Shown here in pieces: positions 46,156-57,812 of a DNA stretch of 64,000 nucleotides. Position 1 is the stretch's first letter; each line of letters begins with the position of its first letter. The stretch is from Microcebus murinus (Eukaryota > Chordata > Mammalia > Primates > Cheirogaleidae), in NCBI RefSeq assembly GCF_040939455.1, contig NC_134109.1, forward strand, positions 67,496,501 through 67,560,500, given 5' to 3'. The notes under the pieces were generated by a model that did not search any database, had not been told where the DNA came from, and saw only the letters and a list, made by a program, of their open reading frames with translations. A program made the translations under genes and the position numbers.

Positions 46156-47507
46156 ATTTTAAAAAATATTTTATGTTGTTATTTTACTTTTATCTTGAAT
46201 ATTAATCTTAATAATGCAATTTACATAAGCTAGTTCATTTAAGTTTTTGCCTCTTAATAGACTACTCATTACTAAACATATTTTTCAATATATATATATA
46301 TAAGAGATAATGTCATTAGACTGGAACACTATCACAATATAATAGCCCCCTGTTGCTAGATAAATGCCAAGGTAAAGCTAGACATTTATTGAAAGTAAAT
46401 GTTGAGGCAAATTGAGAAACATTGATTGTAAGAAAATGTTCTAACACAATAGCTTCATTTCTATTGTACCAAATGATGCATGTTGATGTAATAATTTTCT
46501 TTAATAGATCTTAGAGTAGTAGAGTTAAAGTAGCTTACAGTACAATAGAGAAACTACATTCTGATCGTTGAAGAGAACAAAACTTGGCATGAGATACAGC
46601 CAATCCAATAGCTGTTCATAGATAATAAGCCTATTTCCTGCTTCACCAAATTATGTGTACCAAATGATTTCTCACTAGCAGAGGCTAGTTGTATTCCAAC
46701 TGTAAATAAAGGTTGGCATTACATAATTTGATTTGATATTTTTCTATATGAAGAGTTTCTGTAGTGCATTTTAGAAATATCTTAGCATATATACATACCC
46801 ACACATATAAGATGTGTGTGCGTGTGTGTATAATTTAACAAATGAGGTGCCTCAACTCTTTTGCTTAGCCTTACAGATAACTAAATGTGCCAGAACAAGT
46901 GTGTAGAAACAAATCTAGTCCAGATTTTGAAAATGCAATGTATTGACCTTTGAAAAATTGGCTCCCAAAATACACATTTGCTGTTTTGCAAACACATCCA
47001 AATTTCAGTGATGACAGCTCACTGAGCAAATTCTGTTCTAGGAGGTTCAACTTAGCATGGTGGGCCATTTAAGTTGGCCAAAGTGAAAACAAAAGGGAGA
47101 TCTAAAAACAAGAGCCTTCCTTAGAACTGAGAGAAAGTATGATTCACTGAAAGGAATTCCTTAGCGTATTAGAACTATGAAGAAAACAGAGAAAGGTCAT
47201 TTCACTGGGGACCAGTTTCACTTAAAGAGAAAAAGAAGAAGCTGAACCAAATTAATTACCCAAACTTCTTCAATGTTCATAAGTCTAGAAATACACTTTG
47301 AAGTTTTATATCATATTTAAAGCAACTTCTCCCAAACTTCCAAGTTCTGAAAGTCAAAGACAGTGAAAGGAACAGAATTATACATCATGTTGCTGGAGAG
47401 AACAAAGATAATGAAGAGTTCGAAAATGTGTTTAAAAGCAGTTTCACTTAAATTTTCTGGTCATAGGGAGGAAAGCAAAACACTGAAAAGCAGAGGTAGC
47501 ATAATTT
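46156..47507. other. AT-rich unassigned sequence with TA and TG microsatellites
   Basis: (TA)7 near 46290-46303 and a short (TG)n at 46814-46829. No gene or repeat family. Confidence 0.5.
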
Positions 47508-47532
47508 TGTGTGTGTGCGCGCGCGCACATGT
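47508..47532 (+). repeat. (GT)n(GC)n(AC) alternating tract
   Basis: An uninterrupted run of ~24 alternating purine-pyrimidine bases, 'gtgtgtgtgcgcgcgcgcac' plus 'atgt'. The pattern with CG steps in the middle is the classic sequence for left-handed Z-DNA. Confidence 0.9.
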
Positions 47533-47799
47533 CTGCATGCATATGGTGAGAGAGATGTGTTTTTTATGCAAACGTTAAGATATGTAAATTTTACCTACTT
47601 AATCTTACCTCATAATAATGGGTACTGGAAAGGATAGGTTCTTCAATGCCTATTAGATATGTGTGCATGTACATGTGTGTTGCAAATCTATACCATATTC
47701 GTTGCCAAAAAACACATTTAAGAAATCGCATGGTATCTGCCAACATTTTCTCTGATTTTAAATGGAGTCATACCACCATTTGCATAACCTGGTACATTG

Positions 47800-48045
47800 T
47801 GTAGTGATTTAAAATAATATGAGTTCCGGCACTCAATATATTGACCAGCTGAAAGAGTTATCATACAACCTTGGGAAAGTTATTTGATCTCCTTAATTAT
47901 TCATTTCCGTATCTCCAAAGGGTATATAATAACAGTAACTATTTTGGGGACTGCTGCAAAAATTAAGTAAGATAATGCATGGGAAAGTATCTGGTACAGT
48001 TCCAGTCCTGGGTACAGAATAATCACTCAGTTAATTTTTATTTCC
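47800..48045 (+). mobile_element. MIR SINE
   Basis: 'tgtgtagtgatttaaaataa', 'caaccttgggaaagttattt' and 'ctccttaattattcatttcc' then 'ctggtacagttccag' follow MIR in order. Confidence 0.7.
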
Positions 48046-48828
48046 ATTGATATGCAGCAATACATTGATCAAACCAGAAATGGCAGCACTAGTCGGGAAG
48101 AAACAGCAATCCTGAGACAGTACCTCTTTATGAAACTGAAATGTCTGGGGAAGAAGTCTGTTAGACAATGAAGCTGAAAGAAGGTCCACCCAATACCATA
48201 CCTGAGCCATGGATGTTAGTCTTCCCCCAACCCCCTTTACTTGGGAGGCACAAGACTGTGTATCTTGCCAGCCTAGCTGTTGGTCCCAGCCTCTGAGACC
48301 TGCCACATGGTCAAGCATGGTTTTCTCTATCACAATTTCATACAATCACAATAAAACCCTGACCGACATACCCATTTTTCCATCCTTCCCCGTGAAGATT
48401 GAGAAAGGAAGGAGAAATTTTTAAAGTAAGCTTTTCTAAATAAAAGAAAACAAAGACAAGCTAACTTTTCCTCCAGCTTACTGATCCTTTTTCATCTTTT
48501 GTCTTAGGCTGCTAAGAGGAATGTTTTTTTGTTCTCATTGGGTTGCCTTTGACTTTTTTGGTTTTGTTTTTTTTCTTTTTTTTTTCTCCCTTTCTTCTTC
48601 TCTTCATGTTCCTTTAGGAGTGTTGAATAATAATAAGGGAAGACTTGCACCACCTTCAGGCCTTCCAGACTAGGTCTACACAGCCTGCGAATCATAATTT
48701 GTGTTTTTACTTATGCTTTGAAAAGGGTTGTCAGAAAGCAAATCTTCTTAAATTATTTCTACTGTAAGAATTCATAAGTTACCAGAGACATTTGATATAC
48801 TGAGATATCTGTCTCCAAGAACCTAAGC
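48046..48828. other. Unassigned sequence and T-rich tract
   Basis: 48060-48360 is GC-moderate with frames on both strands (104 and 71 codons) but no domain. T-rich low complexity spans 48525-48600. Confidence 0.45.
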
Positions 48829-49037
48829 ATCTAGATCAGGGGTCCTCAAACTTTTTTAACTGGGGGCCAATTCACTGTCCCTTAGACCGTTGGAGGGCCG
48901 GACTATAGTTTAAAAAAAAACTATGAACAAATTCCTATGCACACTGCACATATCTTATTTTGAAGTAAAGAAAACAAATGGGCAAAAACATCCGCATGTG
49001 GCCCGCGGGCCACAGTTTGAGGATGCCTGATCTAGAT
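48829..49037 (+). mobile_element. Complete hAT miniature element (MITE) with 8-bp TSD
   Basis: The 193-bp body (48837-49029) starts 'caggggtcctcaaact' and ends with its imperfect inverted copy 'agtttgaggatgcctg'. It is flanked on both sides by the identical 8-mer 'atctagat' (48829-48836 and 49030-49037), the signature of hAT insertion. The inside carries 'tggagggccggactatagtt' and 'gtggcccgcgggccacag' and has no transposase frame, so it was mobilised in trans. Confidence 0.92.
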
Positions 49038-49220
49038 GAAAGGTAAAAGTATCAATCATCTATACATAAAGACAATTAATTTGATTTTAAACTTGTGATC
49101 TAGATGTTCAAGCAACATTGTGCTTACAAAATAGAAAATAAAAATAAGGCAATAGGTAGATGAGTATGCTTGAATACTGAATCAAATTAATATGGTACCC
49201 TGCAATCATTTGCCTAAAGT
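49038..49220. other. Unassigned AT-rich sequence
   Basis: Short gap between two DNA transposons. Confidence 0.5.
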
Positions 49221-49433
49221 ATGATTCTCAACCTTAGCTAAACATTACAATCACCAGGGAAATTTTTATTAAGTACTAATGCCTGTGCTCATCTCACAAA
49301 AGATTCAGATTTAATTGGTCTTTGCAAAGGCAAAATCCCCAGTTTTAAAAGATCCCCCCGTGATTCTAATACGCTACCAAATTTGACAGCTCCCAGGTGA
49401 TTCTAATATGCTACCAAATTTTGAAAACCAACA
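49221..49433 (+). mobile_element. MER5A-type hAT element
   Basis: 'gattctcaaccttagctaaa', 'cattacaatcaccagggaaa' and 'aaagattcagatttaattgg' at the start. The terminal 'ccaggtgattctaatatgct' then 'accaaattttgaaaacca' is the inverted partner. A 37-bp segment near the 3' end is tandemly repeated (49360-49396 and 49397-49428). Confidence 0.8.
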
Positions 49434-49959
49434 TTCAAAGGGTTCATCAGAGTTGGTCTTCATTTTAGAAATCCAGCATGGATGTCTGACTTGCACATAT
49501 GCACCTACCAGTCTCCAGCAGCTTGTATATGAAGAATTGTGATCTAATAACAAGAACAAAGTCTTGATAGTCCATAGCTGTGGCTCTATTTTTTGTTCCT
49601 GTATCGCAATTCTCATAGTTTTATATTGAGAACAGAAGGGAAATGAGTATAATAATAAACACTATCCACTGGCAAACAGAACTAACACCTGCCACACAGA
49701 CTAACCCTGTTCTGTATTAAGATCACTCAATTTATTATAGTTAGTATACGTTGGTTATGATGTGAATTTCACAATGTGTTATATAAAGCTTGATTCAACA
49801 AAATCCTAAAAATTTCTTCAGGAGGTTTTTCATTGTAAATATTTTAACTGAAAGGTTTTCTGTTTCTGGTTTGGTCATGCCACAATTAATAGCCATTATT
49901 ATAGCTATATAGTTCTAATTGATCATGAAGATTTTATCTTCAATAGATAACACTTTGGT
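49434..49959. other. Unassigned AT-rich sequence
   Basis: No repeat or gene recognised. Confidence 0.5.
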
Positions 49960-50137
49960 TTCACTGAATTTGTTGTTGTTTAAGAGATAAAGTCTCACTC
50001 TGTTGAGGCTGGAGTGCAGTGACCTGATCATAGCTCACTGCAACCTTGAACTGCTGGGCTCAAACAATCCTCCCACCTCAGCCTCCCAAGTAGATGGGAC
50101 TATAGGCATGAGGCACTATATGCCTGGCTTCACTGAA
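49960..50137 (-). mobile_element. Alu monomer (FLAM/FRAM-like) with TSD
   Basis: Single 7SL-derived monomer in reverse: 'agtctcactctgttgaggct', 'ggagtgcagtgacctgatca', 'cctcccaagtagatgggact' and 'atataggcatgaggcac'-like. 'ttcactgaa' occurs immediately before the T-rich end (49960-49968) and again after the body (50129-50137), giving a 9-bp target-site duplication. Confidence 0.85.
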
Positions 50138-50379
50138 GTTTTGAGCTAGCCTGTGGATATTATGAAATACAACGTAGGGATGAACAAATTGTTCTAGTTT
50201 AGTAATCTAGGTGACCAGTGTCATAAATTTCACTATTGTTTTTCTTTAAATTATTTCTTAACTACCCCACATGGTATGACAGCAATGGGCAGCATTTTAC
50301 ATTTCATACTAAGTTAGATCTCTCACAAGGTTGGTACCAATTCATTTTTAGAGCTCAGTTCTCTCTATAGTACGTTCAT
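50138..50379. other. Unassigned sequence
   Basis: No feature recognised. Confidence 0.5.
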
Positions 50380-50850
50380 TGCAAAAATGGCTCCAATTCT
50401 CCTTCATCAGGAGGTGGAGTCTATTTTTCCATCCCTGGAATCTGGGCTGGACTATGACTTGCTCTAGTGAATAAATGCAAAGAGACAGTGTTCAAGTTCT
50501 AAGCCTGTGCTCAAGGGGCTTTGCATGGGTCTGTTCTCTTTCTCTCTAGGTACCCGGCTACTGCCTTGGGAGCAAGCCTGGACTAGTTGGCAGGAGGATG
50601 TAAGATCATAAGGAAGAAAACTCGAGCTGCCCCATCCTAAAAGAGCCTTTAACCAGTTGACTTGCTTCTAATTACAGATGCCCAGAGAAGCCCAACTGAA
50701 TTAGTCAAACCTAGCTAAAACCAAAAGACATACCCATCATACCTGCAATATTCACATAACAAATGCCTGGGGTTTTTTAAAGCTACTTGCTTTTGTTGTT
50801 ATTTGCTATACAGTAGGATGGCAATAGACAGCTGATTCTGAGACCATCTG
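50380..50850 (+). mobile_element. Ancient LTR-like repeat
   Basis: 'gaatctgggctggactatga', 'cttgctctagtgaataaatg', 'aagttctaagcctgtgctca', 'agggcttt'-like and the end 'acaaatgcctggggtttttt' match a known class of mammalian LTR-like repeat ('...cttgctttggccaatagaatg...'). Family name not certain. No coding content. Confidence 0.6.
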
Positions 50851-52617
50851 ATTTATAAATGTTCAAAATATCAGACAAAGCATTTTCCAAAGTACAAAGC
50901 CTACCAAAGTATACTTTCCATGCATTTTCTGAATCTCCAGAAGAAAGTGTGTTTACTCCAGTTATTTTCAATCATATACTCCTACAATTATAAATAAAAT
51001 TAAATTACATGTGAATTATTGTGCCCTGAAAGGAATATAGCAGTATTAGCTAAGGCCAAACATGGAAAAAAAAAAAAAAAAAGGATAGTTTGCTTAGAGC
51101 ATAAGGTAGTCCCCACCACAATTCAGACTAGCTGAAAAAGCAGTGTTTTTTTTTTAATCACGCTGTACGTTTATACCTTTTGCTGTATTACAAAATTTAC
51201 TGTGTACATTTCCTCTAATTGGTAAAACTCGAGCACCTTCAAAGAATAGATTGATTAGTTGCTGATACTGTATGTTGTTACTAGAACACTCTGACCCTTG
51301 CATTCTGAACTGTTCTGTAGCCCACCAAATACAACTATCAGCCAAAATTGTTTAGGAATGGGACACAAAGATTGATTACCTGAGGAACCTGAAATAGATA
51401 CTATTAAATTCATTTTGCCTTTTATCCAGAGCATGTGATTCCTAAACCTAACCACTGAGCCGTGGCATGAACTTAATTAAAACCTAATAATATACTAGTT
51501 ACGAAAGAAAAAAGAAATGGTTATTTCAGTTTTTTCAATTGGGCAGGGCTTCCTCAAATGACTTTCTCCTTTAGTGCTATTTGTTCAACTCATCATTTTT
51601 GAGTGTGTGCAAAGGATGTATCTTGCAACATGATGAATGCTGGAAGACATTTTTAAAGGAAACTTATCAGTAGTCCATTTCAGACATGAGTCTAACTGCA
51701 ATCAGGCTCACTGCATTTTCATCTAACAACTGCAAAGCTCTTATGTGTGATTTTGGCAGGTTTAGAGCACCACTATGTGGTCTGTTGGTGAGTATGTGAA
51801 AATGTGTATATATCTTTCATATATATACACACATGTATAATGACAAAAACAAAAGAAAATGATTGTGATGTTTCTCTTATTAAAAAGAAGATCATTGTTC
51901 ACAAGAGTATGAAATGCAAATAACCTTTTAAAAGAGTAAATGGAAACTTTGCATTTAATTGTACAAAAACAAAATAATTTGGTAGCTAATTTTAACAAAT
52001 GGAAAAACACCCAGGCCATTTTTTCCAAGGGATTCCATCTTAATGCATTCTGCTATTGTGTTTCATCTGCATGTGGTACATCACATTTAATGGAAATCAC
52101 ACAGTCCAATGATCTCTCCTAGGGGAAGAGGAGGAAGGAAAGAGGAGGTGGGGAAATCTATCGTAAGCACAGAGAGATGCCTTTGGCAATTTAACAGGGG
52201 AAGAAAAGACAGACCCTGCTTTTCAGCCATTCACGTCAATCCCTCACACTTAGTGCCTCTCTAGATAGGAACCCCCAGAAGGGGCGTAGCTTGGCCTCAC
52301 TAGATGCGAAACCAAGAACCTGTTTGTTCCTGGACTGGGTTCTGGAGAGAGTGCGACTTTGCTGTTAGTTAAAACTGCAAACATGTCTCCTTTTCCTAGC
52401 AGATGCATGAACTGGGGGACACAACTGAGCCCATTCTTTCTTGGCACCCAATCCAGAAGGCCAATTGTAGAGCTCGTTTCTGCTGAAAGATGTTCTTAGT
52501 TGTCTGAAAGTACAATTCAGCTCCCAGAAGTTTTCATCTTAAACAACAATGTCACAGTAGCTTCGATTATGATTAGGAGAAAATTTTGGACTCCTCATGT
52601 AACAATCAAGAGCCTAG
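50851..52617. other. Unassigned sequence
   Basis: Contains a poly(A) run of ~18 at 51065-51082 and a T-run at 51146-51155. Part of 51540-51780 looks repeat-free and possibly conserved. No domain in any frame (longest 88 codons). Confidence 0.45.
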
Positions 52618-52830
52618 GCCAATATAATAGCCACTAGACATATGTGAGCTACTGAATTTTTAAGTAATTAAAATAAATTTAAATTAAAATGTAGTTCTTT
52701 GGTCATACCAGCCATATAGCAAGTGTTCAATGGTTACCTGTGAATGGTGGTTACTGTACTGAGCAGCCTAGATAGAGAACAATTTCCTTTATGACAGAAA
52801 CTTCTACAGCAATACCTGAGCCTCTGCCTG
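52618..52830. mobile_element. hAT-Charlie element (MER3-like)
   Basis: 'ccaatataatagccactaga', 'catatgtgagctactgaatt', 'tttaagtaattaaaataaat' and 'atggttacctgtgaatggtg' follow a common MITE with 'gtagccactagccacatgtggctatt' at one end and the A/T-rich centre. The name is from memory and not certain. Confidence 0.6.
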
Positions 52831-53329
52831 CATTTTATAGGTATTAAAGCAAGATACTGAGTGACACCCTGGGTTCCAGCATTTCTTTTATGCTTTTCCC
52901 CTTTCTCCTACTTGTTATGTAGAATCTATGTAATTCTGGTTATTTGTATCTACTGACCCTAAAATCTGGAAAGGGTCCCATGTTCCAGGACAGGTGATAA
53001 AGACAGATCATTTCAGTGCTTATGAAAAGTGGAAGGAGGTCACACAGAGAAGACAGCAATGACTTCTAGAACAAAGGGCAAAGATTGCAGTAGTGACCTG
53101 ATTATGCCCCATGTCCATCCATCCTACCTCTCCTCCATTTTAGCCATAAAAATAGGTGCTTATACTACATTTAGAGAGGAATAACACTGCAAGAAAATTG
53201 TAACTGAATATAGAGATGTCCTGATGTCTACATAAGCCTTGGTTAAAAATACATCTTTGCGGTAGACAAATGGTGTCTTTTCAAAGGGACATACTTGATT
53301 TCAAATTCTAGATTTCCCCTGACAACTTC
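52831..53329. other. Unassigned sequence
   Basis: No repeat or gene recognised. Confidence 0.5.
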
Positions 53330-53500
53330 TCCTAACATTTTCAAGTCTCTATATGTTGTCTGTCTCTTCTGCTATTAGGATGTGAGGTCAAGGAGACATA
53401 GATTTTTGTCTTCTTGGTCCTCTGATTTATCCAAACACTTAGGAAAGTATCTACATATGACAGGCTCTTAATAAATATTTGTTACATGAACAAATGCATT
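53330..53500 (+). mobile_element. L2 3' end
   Basis: 'aggatgtgaggtcaaggaga' and 'ggctcttaataaatatttgt' then 'acatgaacaaatg' are L2 terminal motifs. Confidence 0.65.
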
Positions 53501-53699
53501 ACTCATCTCCAGTGTGATTCTCTGCCTGTCCAAGGAAAAATAAAATTTCCCAGGTTACTTAGAGCCAGGCTAGAGTTTGCTGGCTGCTACATCGCCTCAA
53601 GTTCCCAAAAGAACACAGCTATTAACATTGACTACCTGATTCCTATATCACACTAGGGACTTCAAGGATCTTATAACATCTTTTCCTACCCTTTTCCAA

Positions 53700-53960
53700 C
53701 TTATCTCAGTTCTTGTTCCTCTAACCTGTAATACAAGACTCCATTTCTTTCTCCCTAAACTTCTGCAGACCTCCCAAGAGGTCTCCCAGTACTTCACAAA
53801 TCCAACCTTCATAACGCTGCAAGACTTGTCAAATCGCCATGAAAGGACTCTCCAGGTCCGTTGTCTGTAATACACATGGCAAAGCCCTCCATAATCTGCA
53901 CCACCAAATAATTCTTGAGTCCTCTAAACTTGATAATAGATGTAATAGTAATAAGACTCT
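53700..53960 (+). mobile_element. L2 fragment
   Basis: 'taacgctgcaagacttgtca', 'ggcaaagccctccataatct' and 'gcaccaccaaataattcttg' resemble the L2 'ggccctccacgatctggccccac' segment. Confidence 0.45.
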
Positions 53961-54744
53961 CTTGCAAGGGACAAGATGCTTTTGACTGGCAAAACAAAGG
54001 GCCTTCATTGGTGCCGATTATCTGAGGTAGGCTGAACAATCCGACTGAGGCTCAGGAGTGCAGCCGAGCCCAGCAACCTAAAGCAAGAGGGTTAGAAACT
54101 TCCAAGACTCTAGGTCAACTAAAGTTGTTTAGTATGTTCCTGCCTGGTCTCTCTCCACATGGTGGAAACCTTACCACCACCAATTCTCAAAAGATTCTGT
54201 CTTGCATCTTCAGCCCCAGAAGGAGGCCACAGACTTTCCGATGCCTGTTTAAATTCCCCGGTTGCAGACTGTTTGCCCTAGCCTGGGACAGGTGTTTTCA
54301 AGAGACAAGATGACATTATACTAACATACAGGCTCCCATGTTAAAGATTAAGACTGGGGGGAAGGGTGGGATTTTCAGACAAGTGCTGGGCAAACTCTCC
54401 CAAGTCTCTACTATAGAAACCAGTCTTTCTCATTTTTTAAATACCTTTTAGCAGTTTCCCATACTTTTAGATGCTCAGTAAGTATTTAATTGTGACAAAA
54501 ATGACATAGTTTTGACAGTTGATTTAAATAGAAAATTTAAGGAACTGTAACACATCCATATCATTATTTTACTAGTGAAGTATTTCAACTGAGCCTTTTC
54601 CTACCAAGAGACAGGGCATGAAAAGTATTCCCTGTTTTCCGGAACTCAACTACTGCCTTTTCAATATCCCCAAATTAAAATTTAAAACTATTTTTGAAAT
54701 AATAATTATTTTTATTGGCTCTGCCAAGAGCTCATATACATTAT
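53961..54744. other. Unassigned sequence
   Basis: No feature recognised. One 62-codon chance frame. Confidence 0.45.
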
Positions 54745-54950
54745 AATATGGTGGAGAATGTCAGGCTATGTAAATGTGAATCCTGACTCTACCATTTTTA
54801 ACCATATGACTTTTGAAAATTACCTTTCTCTTCCTCAGTTACTGCATCTATAAAACGGGCATTAAAATAGTGCCCCTCAAAAAGAAAAAAATAATGACCA
54901 TCAAATGGATAACATTTGCAAAGCACTTGGAAAAGTGCCCGGGATACAAT
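54745..54950 (+). mobile_element. MIR SINE
   Basis: 'gtgaatcctgactctaccat', 'cttcctcagttactgcatct' and 'ataaaacgggcattaaaata' then 'gcaaagcacttggaaaagtg' follow MIR in order. Confidence 0.75.
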
Positions 54951-54956
54951 AAGGCA

Positions 54957-55190
54957 GCATTTCTCAACTGGGGGTGACTTTGCCCCAACAGGAGACATAT
55001 GGCAATATCTAATGATGTCTTTGGGTATCACAACTAGATGGAGTGGGGGTTACTTTCATCTAATGGGTAGAAGCCAAAAGTACTGCTAAATATTCTACCA
55101 TGCACATGACAGCTCCACTACCCATCCCCAAAGAATTATTCATCTCAAAATGTCAGTGATGCCAAGACCAAGAAATTCTGTATTAAGAGA
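54957..55190 (-). mobile_element. MER20-type hAT element, antisense
   Basis: 'cagcatttctcaactggggg', 'gactttgccccaacaggaga', 'catatggcaatatctaatga', 'tagaagccaaaagtactgct' and 'ccaaagaattattcatctca' read as reverse-complement MER20, nearly full length, placed immediately after a MIR. Confidence 0.75.
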
Positions 55191-56581
55191 TCATTAAATG
55201 TTACTATTATAATAAAAAATAATCATAATAGCACACTTTTCCCTAGCATTTACAATATACTTGGTACTATTCTAATCAGTATATTAACCAAATTTAGTAC
55301 TTACAGAAAACAAAAAACAAAAAACTCCAAGGTAGGTACTGTTTTTCATCTCTATCTTACAAACATGAGGGGTATAATGACGAGGATTCAGTCTCTCTTT
55401 CTCCTGGATGGTAATTGGAACTCATCAGTTAGGTTACAGTAAATCTTTGTGGAAAATTGTTCTCACTGGGAGATTTGTTTTTATTATAAGAAGCTTATAT
55501 AGATTTTGAACACTTTCTTTCCTCTCACTTTCCACATTTTAAGGATGTTGGAATTTTGTTTGTTTTTAATCAGATATTTAAATCCAATAATTTCCCTTCC
55601 TACCCATTTTCCCAGCCCCTCCTCTGATTATTATAAGTTACTTTGCAAGGATTTCAGCAAATGACTGATATGAAAAGATAAGAGATTTGGGTATTTATTC
55701 TAAAGCTTAAGTTGGCTTTCCTGCACTTTGATGTATAAGCCTCTTTCTGAATTTTCTCCAAATGCACCCAGCAACACTGTGAAAGTACCTTCCAAGGCAA
55801 AGGTCTGCAAGATGGCGACAATGTTGAATATCCCCTACCCTTTGGGGACATTAGAAAGGAAAAGGCTTTTTTCTTGGATTAATGCAGTTGTTTGAAAACT
55901 GATTAGCTGTTGAGCCTGTAGCTCATTTTTTACAGATCTCATTTTACCTAGAAACACTGTTCTCCAGCTGCCATATTTTTCAACAGGGGTGTGTTTGCAT
56001 GCATGCACATGTGTGTGTTTTAACAAACGCTAACAGAAACCAAATTAAATGTAATCAAATAGCCGTTCTTAGGACCTAGTACAATGAAAAATTGAGGCAG
56101 CCAGCCAAAATCCTTAATCTTCCATACAAAAACGCCTCCGATTTCTCAGGCTTATATAGGTAACCTTAAGAAAATGAAAAGATGTCCATTTATCAACAAG
56201 ATTCCAAAGGCCACACTTTTTATATATCCACTGACCTTTATCCCCTCTCAATAATCTAACATTTCCATTGATGAAATGTGACACTTTGCAGAAGTCATCT
56301 GAACATGGCTCATCAAGATGGCAGGGGAGTAAAAATTTAATCCAATCAAATTAACTGTACCAACAGGTATGAGTTGCCTATGCATAAGAAAAGGGATTGG
56401 TCCAGACCTTCCAGAGTCTGGCACAGACAGTCACAATCAACTGCAACTAAAAAGACCAAAATCACAAAGTATAAGAAAATCAAGCCTCCTTAACTCTGAA
56501 GAAAATTAAAAGCAGGATTTCACCACAACCCATTTGGGCAAACAGGCACTCAATAAGACGACCCCCTGCCACCCACCAGGG
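55191..56581. other. Unassigned sequence
   Basis: AT-rich. Palindrome-rich words around 55990 ('tgcatgcatgcac'). No gene. Confidence 0.5.
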
Positions 56582-56733
56582 ACCCAGCACCCTGTCTTCC
56601 GGCTGCAACTTCCCCCAACCACAGCATTTTTCCTCCCAGAACCCCCAGATTTAATCTACCCAGCACCCTGTCTTCCGGCTGCAACTTCCCCCAACCACAG
56701 CATTTTTCCTCCCAGAACCCCCAGGTTTAATCT
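56582..56733 (+). repeat. 76-bp tandem duplication, two copies
   Basis: 56582-56657 and 56658-56733 are identical except for one base ('cagattt' versus 'caggttt'). The unit begins 'acccagcaccctgtcttccg' and ends 'ccccagatttaatct'. It is not a multiple of three and shifts the overlapping 92-codon frame, so it says nothing for coding. Confidence 0.97.
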
Positions 56734-57514
56734 GTATTATATCTACCGTGAAACTCTTATCATGGTGAGAAAGAGTTTCATGATAGAAACTGGGGTTTCT
56801 GTAAGAAATTAGAAGTTCTAAGAAGTGATGTTAAGAAAATTTTCTGCTAACAAATTTTCTGCTCTGACAAATGTGCACTGCTTCATGTGAAATGACTGAT
56901 GGCATGCTCTTCAAGAGGGTCATTCACTGGACCAGCCTTTGTGCTCAGTTCAGTGGGTGGCTGGAGATAATCTGGATGTTAGATAAGTCCAGAAGTAAGC
57001 AGAATTGTAGGAGAAATAAACATATCTTTACTTTAGACCAACTACTCCTGAAAATGGCACTTTACAGAACATTTTCTGATAAGATTTTTCATGAAAAATC
57101 TGGTTAACAGATATGGAACAATTCTGAGATATTCAAGCCAGTGATGAATTTGTCAGGTGAATGCCAGCATGCATCTGAGCACAGACTTAATGCAGAATAA
57201 ATACTGTATCTTTAGAGCTGCTCCTAAAAGTTCCATTCCTACTCTGAACTGTGGTATGAAGTGGGTCATGTTGATGGAAAAACTAGAAGTTCTCTAAGCA
57301 AATTATCTTTTTTCTAGCATATTCTTGATTTAAGATTAGAATTAGTCTATGTAATCATCAACCAGCAGGAAGAATATTTGATTTGGAAAACACCAATTTA
57401 CTCAAAGGCAGACAGAGTAAATCCTGCTTACACTAGGTCATAGAATAATGGAGCTGAGAAGTTCCTCCAGAGACCCTCCTATCCCTTTCCCTCCTTTTAC
57501 AGTAGCCCACGGTC
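56734..57514. other. Unassigned sequence
   Basis: 56840-57110 looks repeat-free. One 78-codon frame without features. Confidence 0.45.
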
Positions 57515-57812
57515 ATGGATCCTTTGAGGGCAGGAGTTCGAAACCAGCCCGAGCGAGATCCCATCTCTACTAAAAAAAAAAAAATAACAACGAAATTAAT
57601 TGACCAACTAAAAATATATATACAAATATATTAGCCGGGCATGGTGGCACATGCCTGTAGTCCCAGCTACTTGGGAGGCTGAGGCAGAAGGATCGCTTGA
57701 GCCCAGGAGTTTGAGGTTGCTGTAAGCCAGGCTGACGCCATGGCACTCACTCTAGCCTGGGCAACAAAGGGAGACTCTGTCTCAAGGAAAAAAAAAAAAA
57801 AAAAAAAAAAGC
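57515..57812 (+). mobile_element. Alu, strepsirrhine type, 5'-truncated
   Basis: It begins within the left arm ('gcaggagttcgaaaccagcc'). An A-run and the linker 'aattgaccaactaaaaatat' follow, then the full right arm with 'caggctgacgccatggcact' and a ~24-A tail. Shares the diagnostic linker with the copy at 5883-6245, so it is of the same subfamily. Confidence 0.9.
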
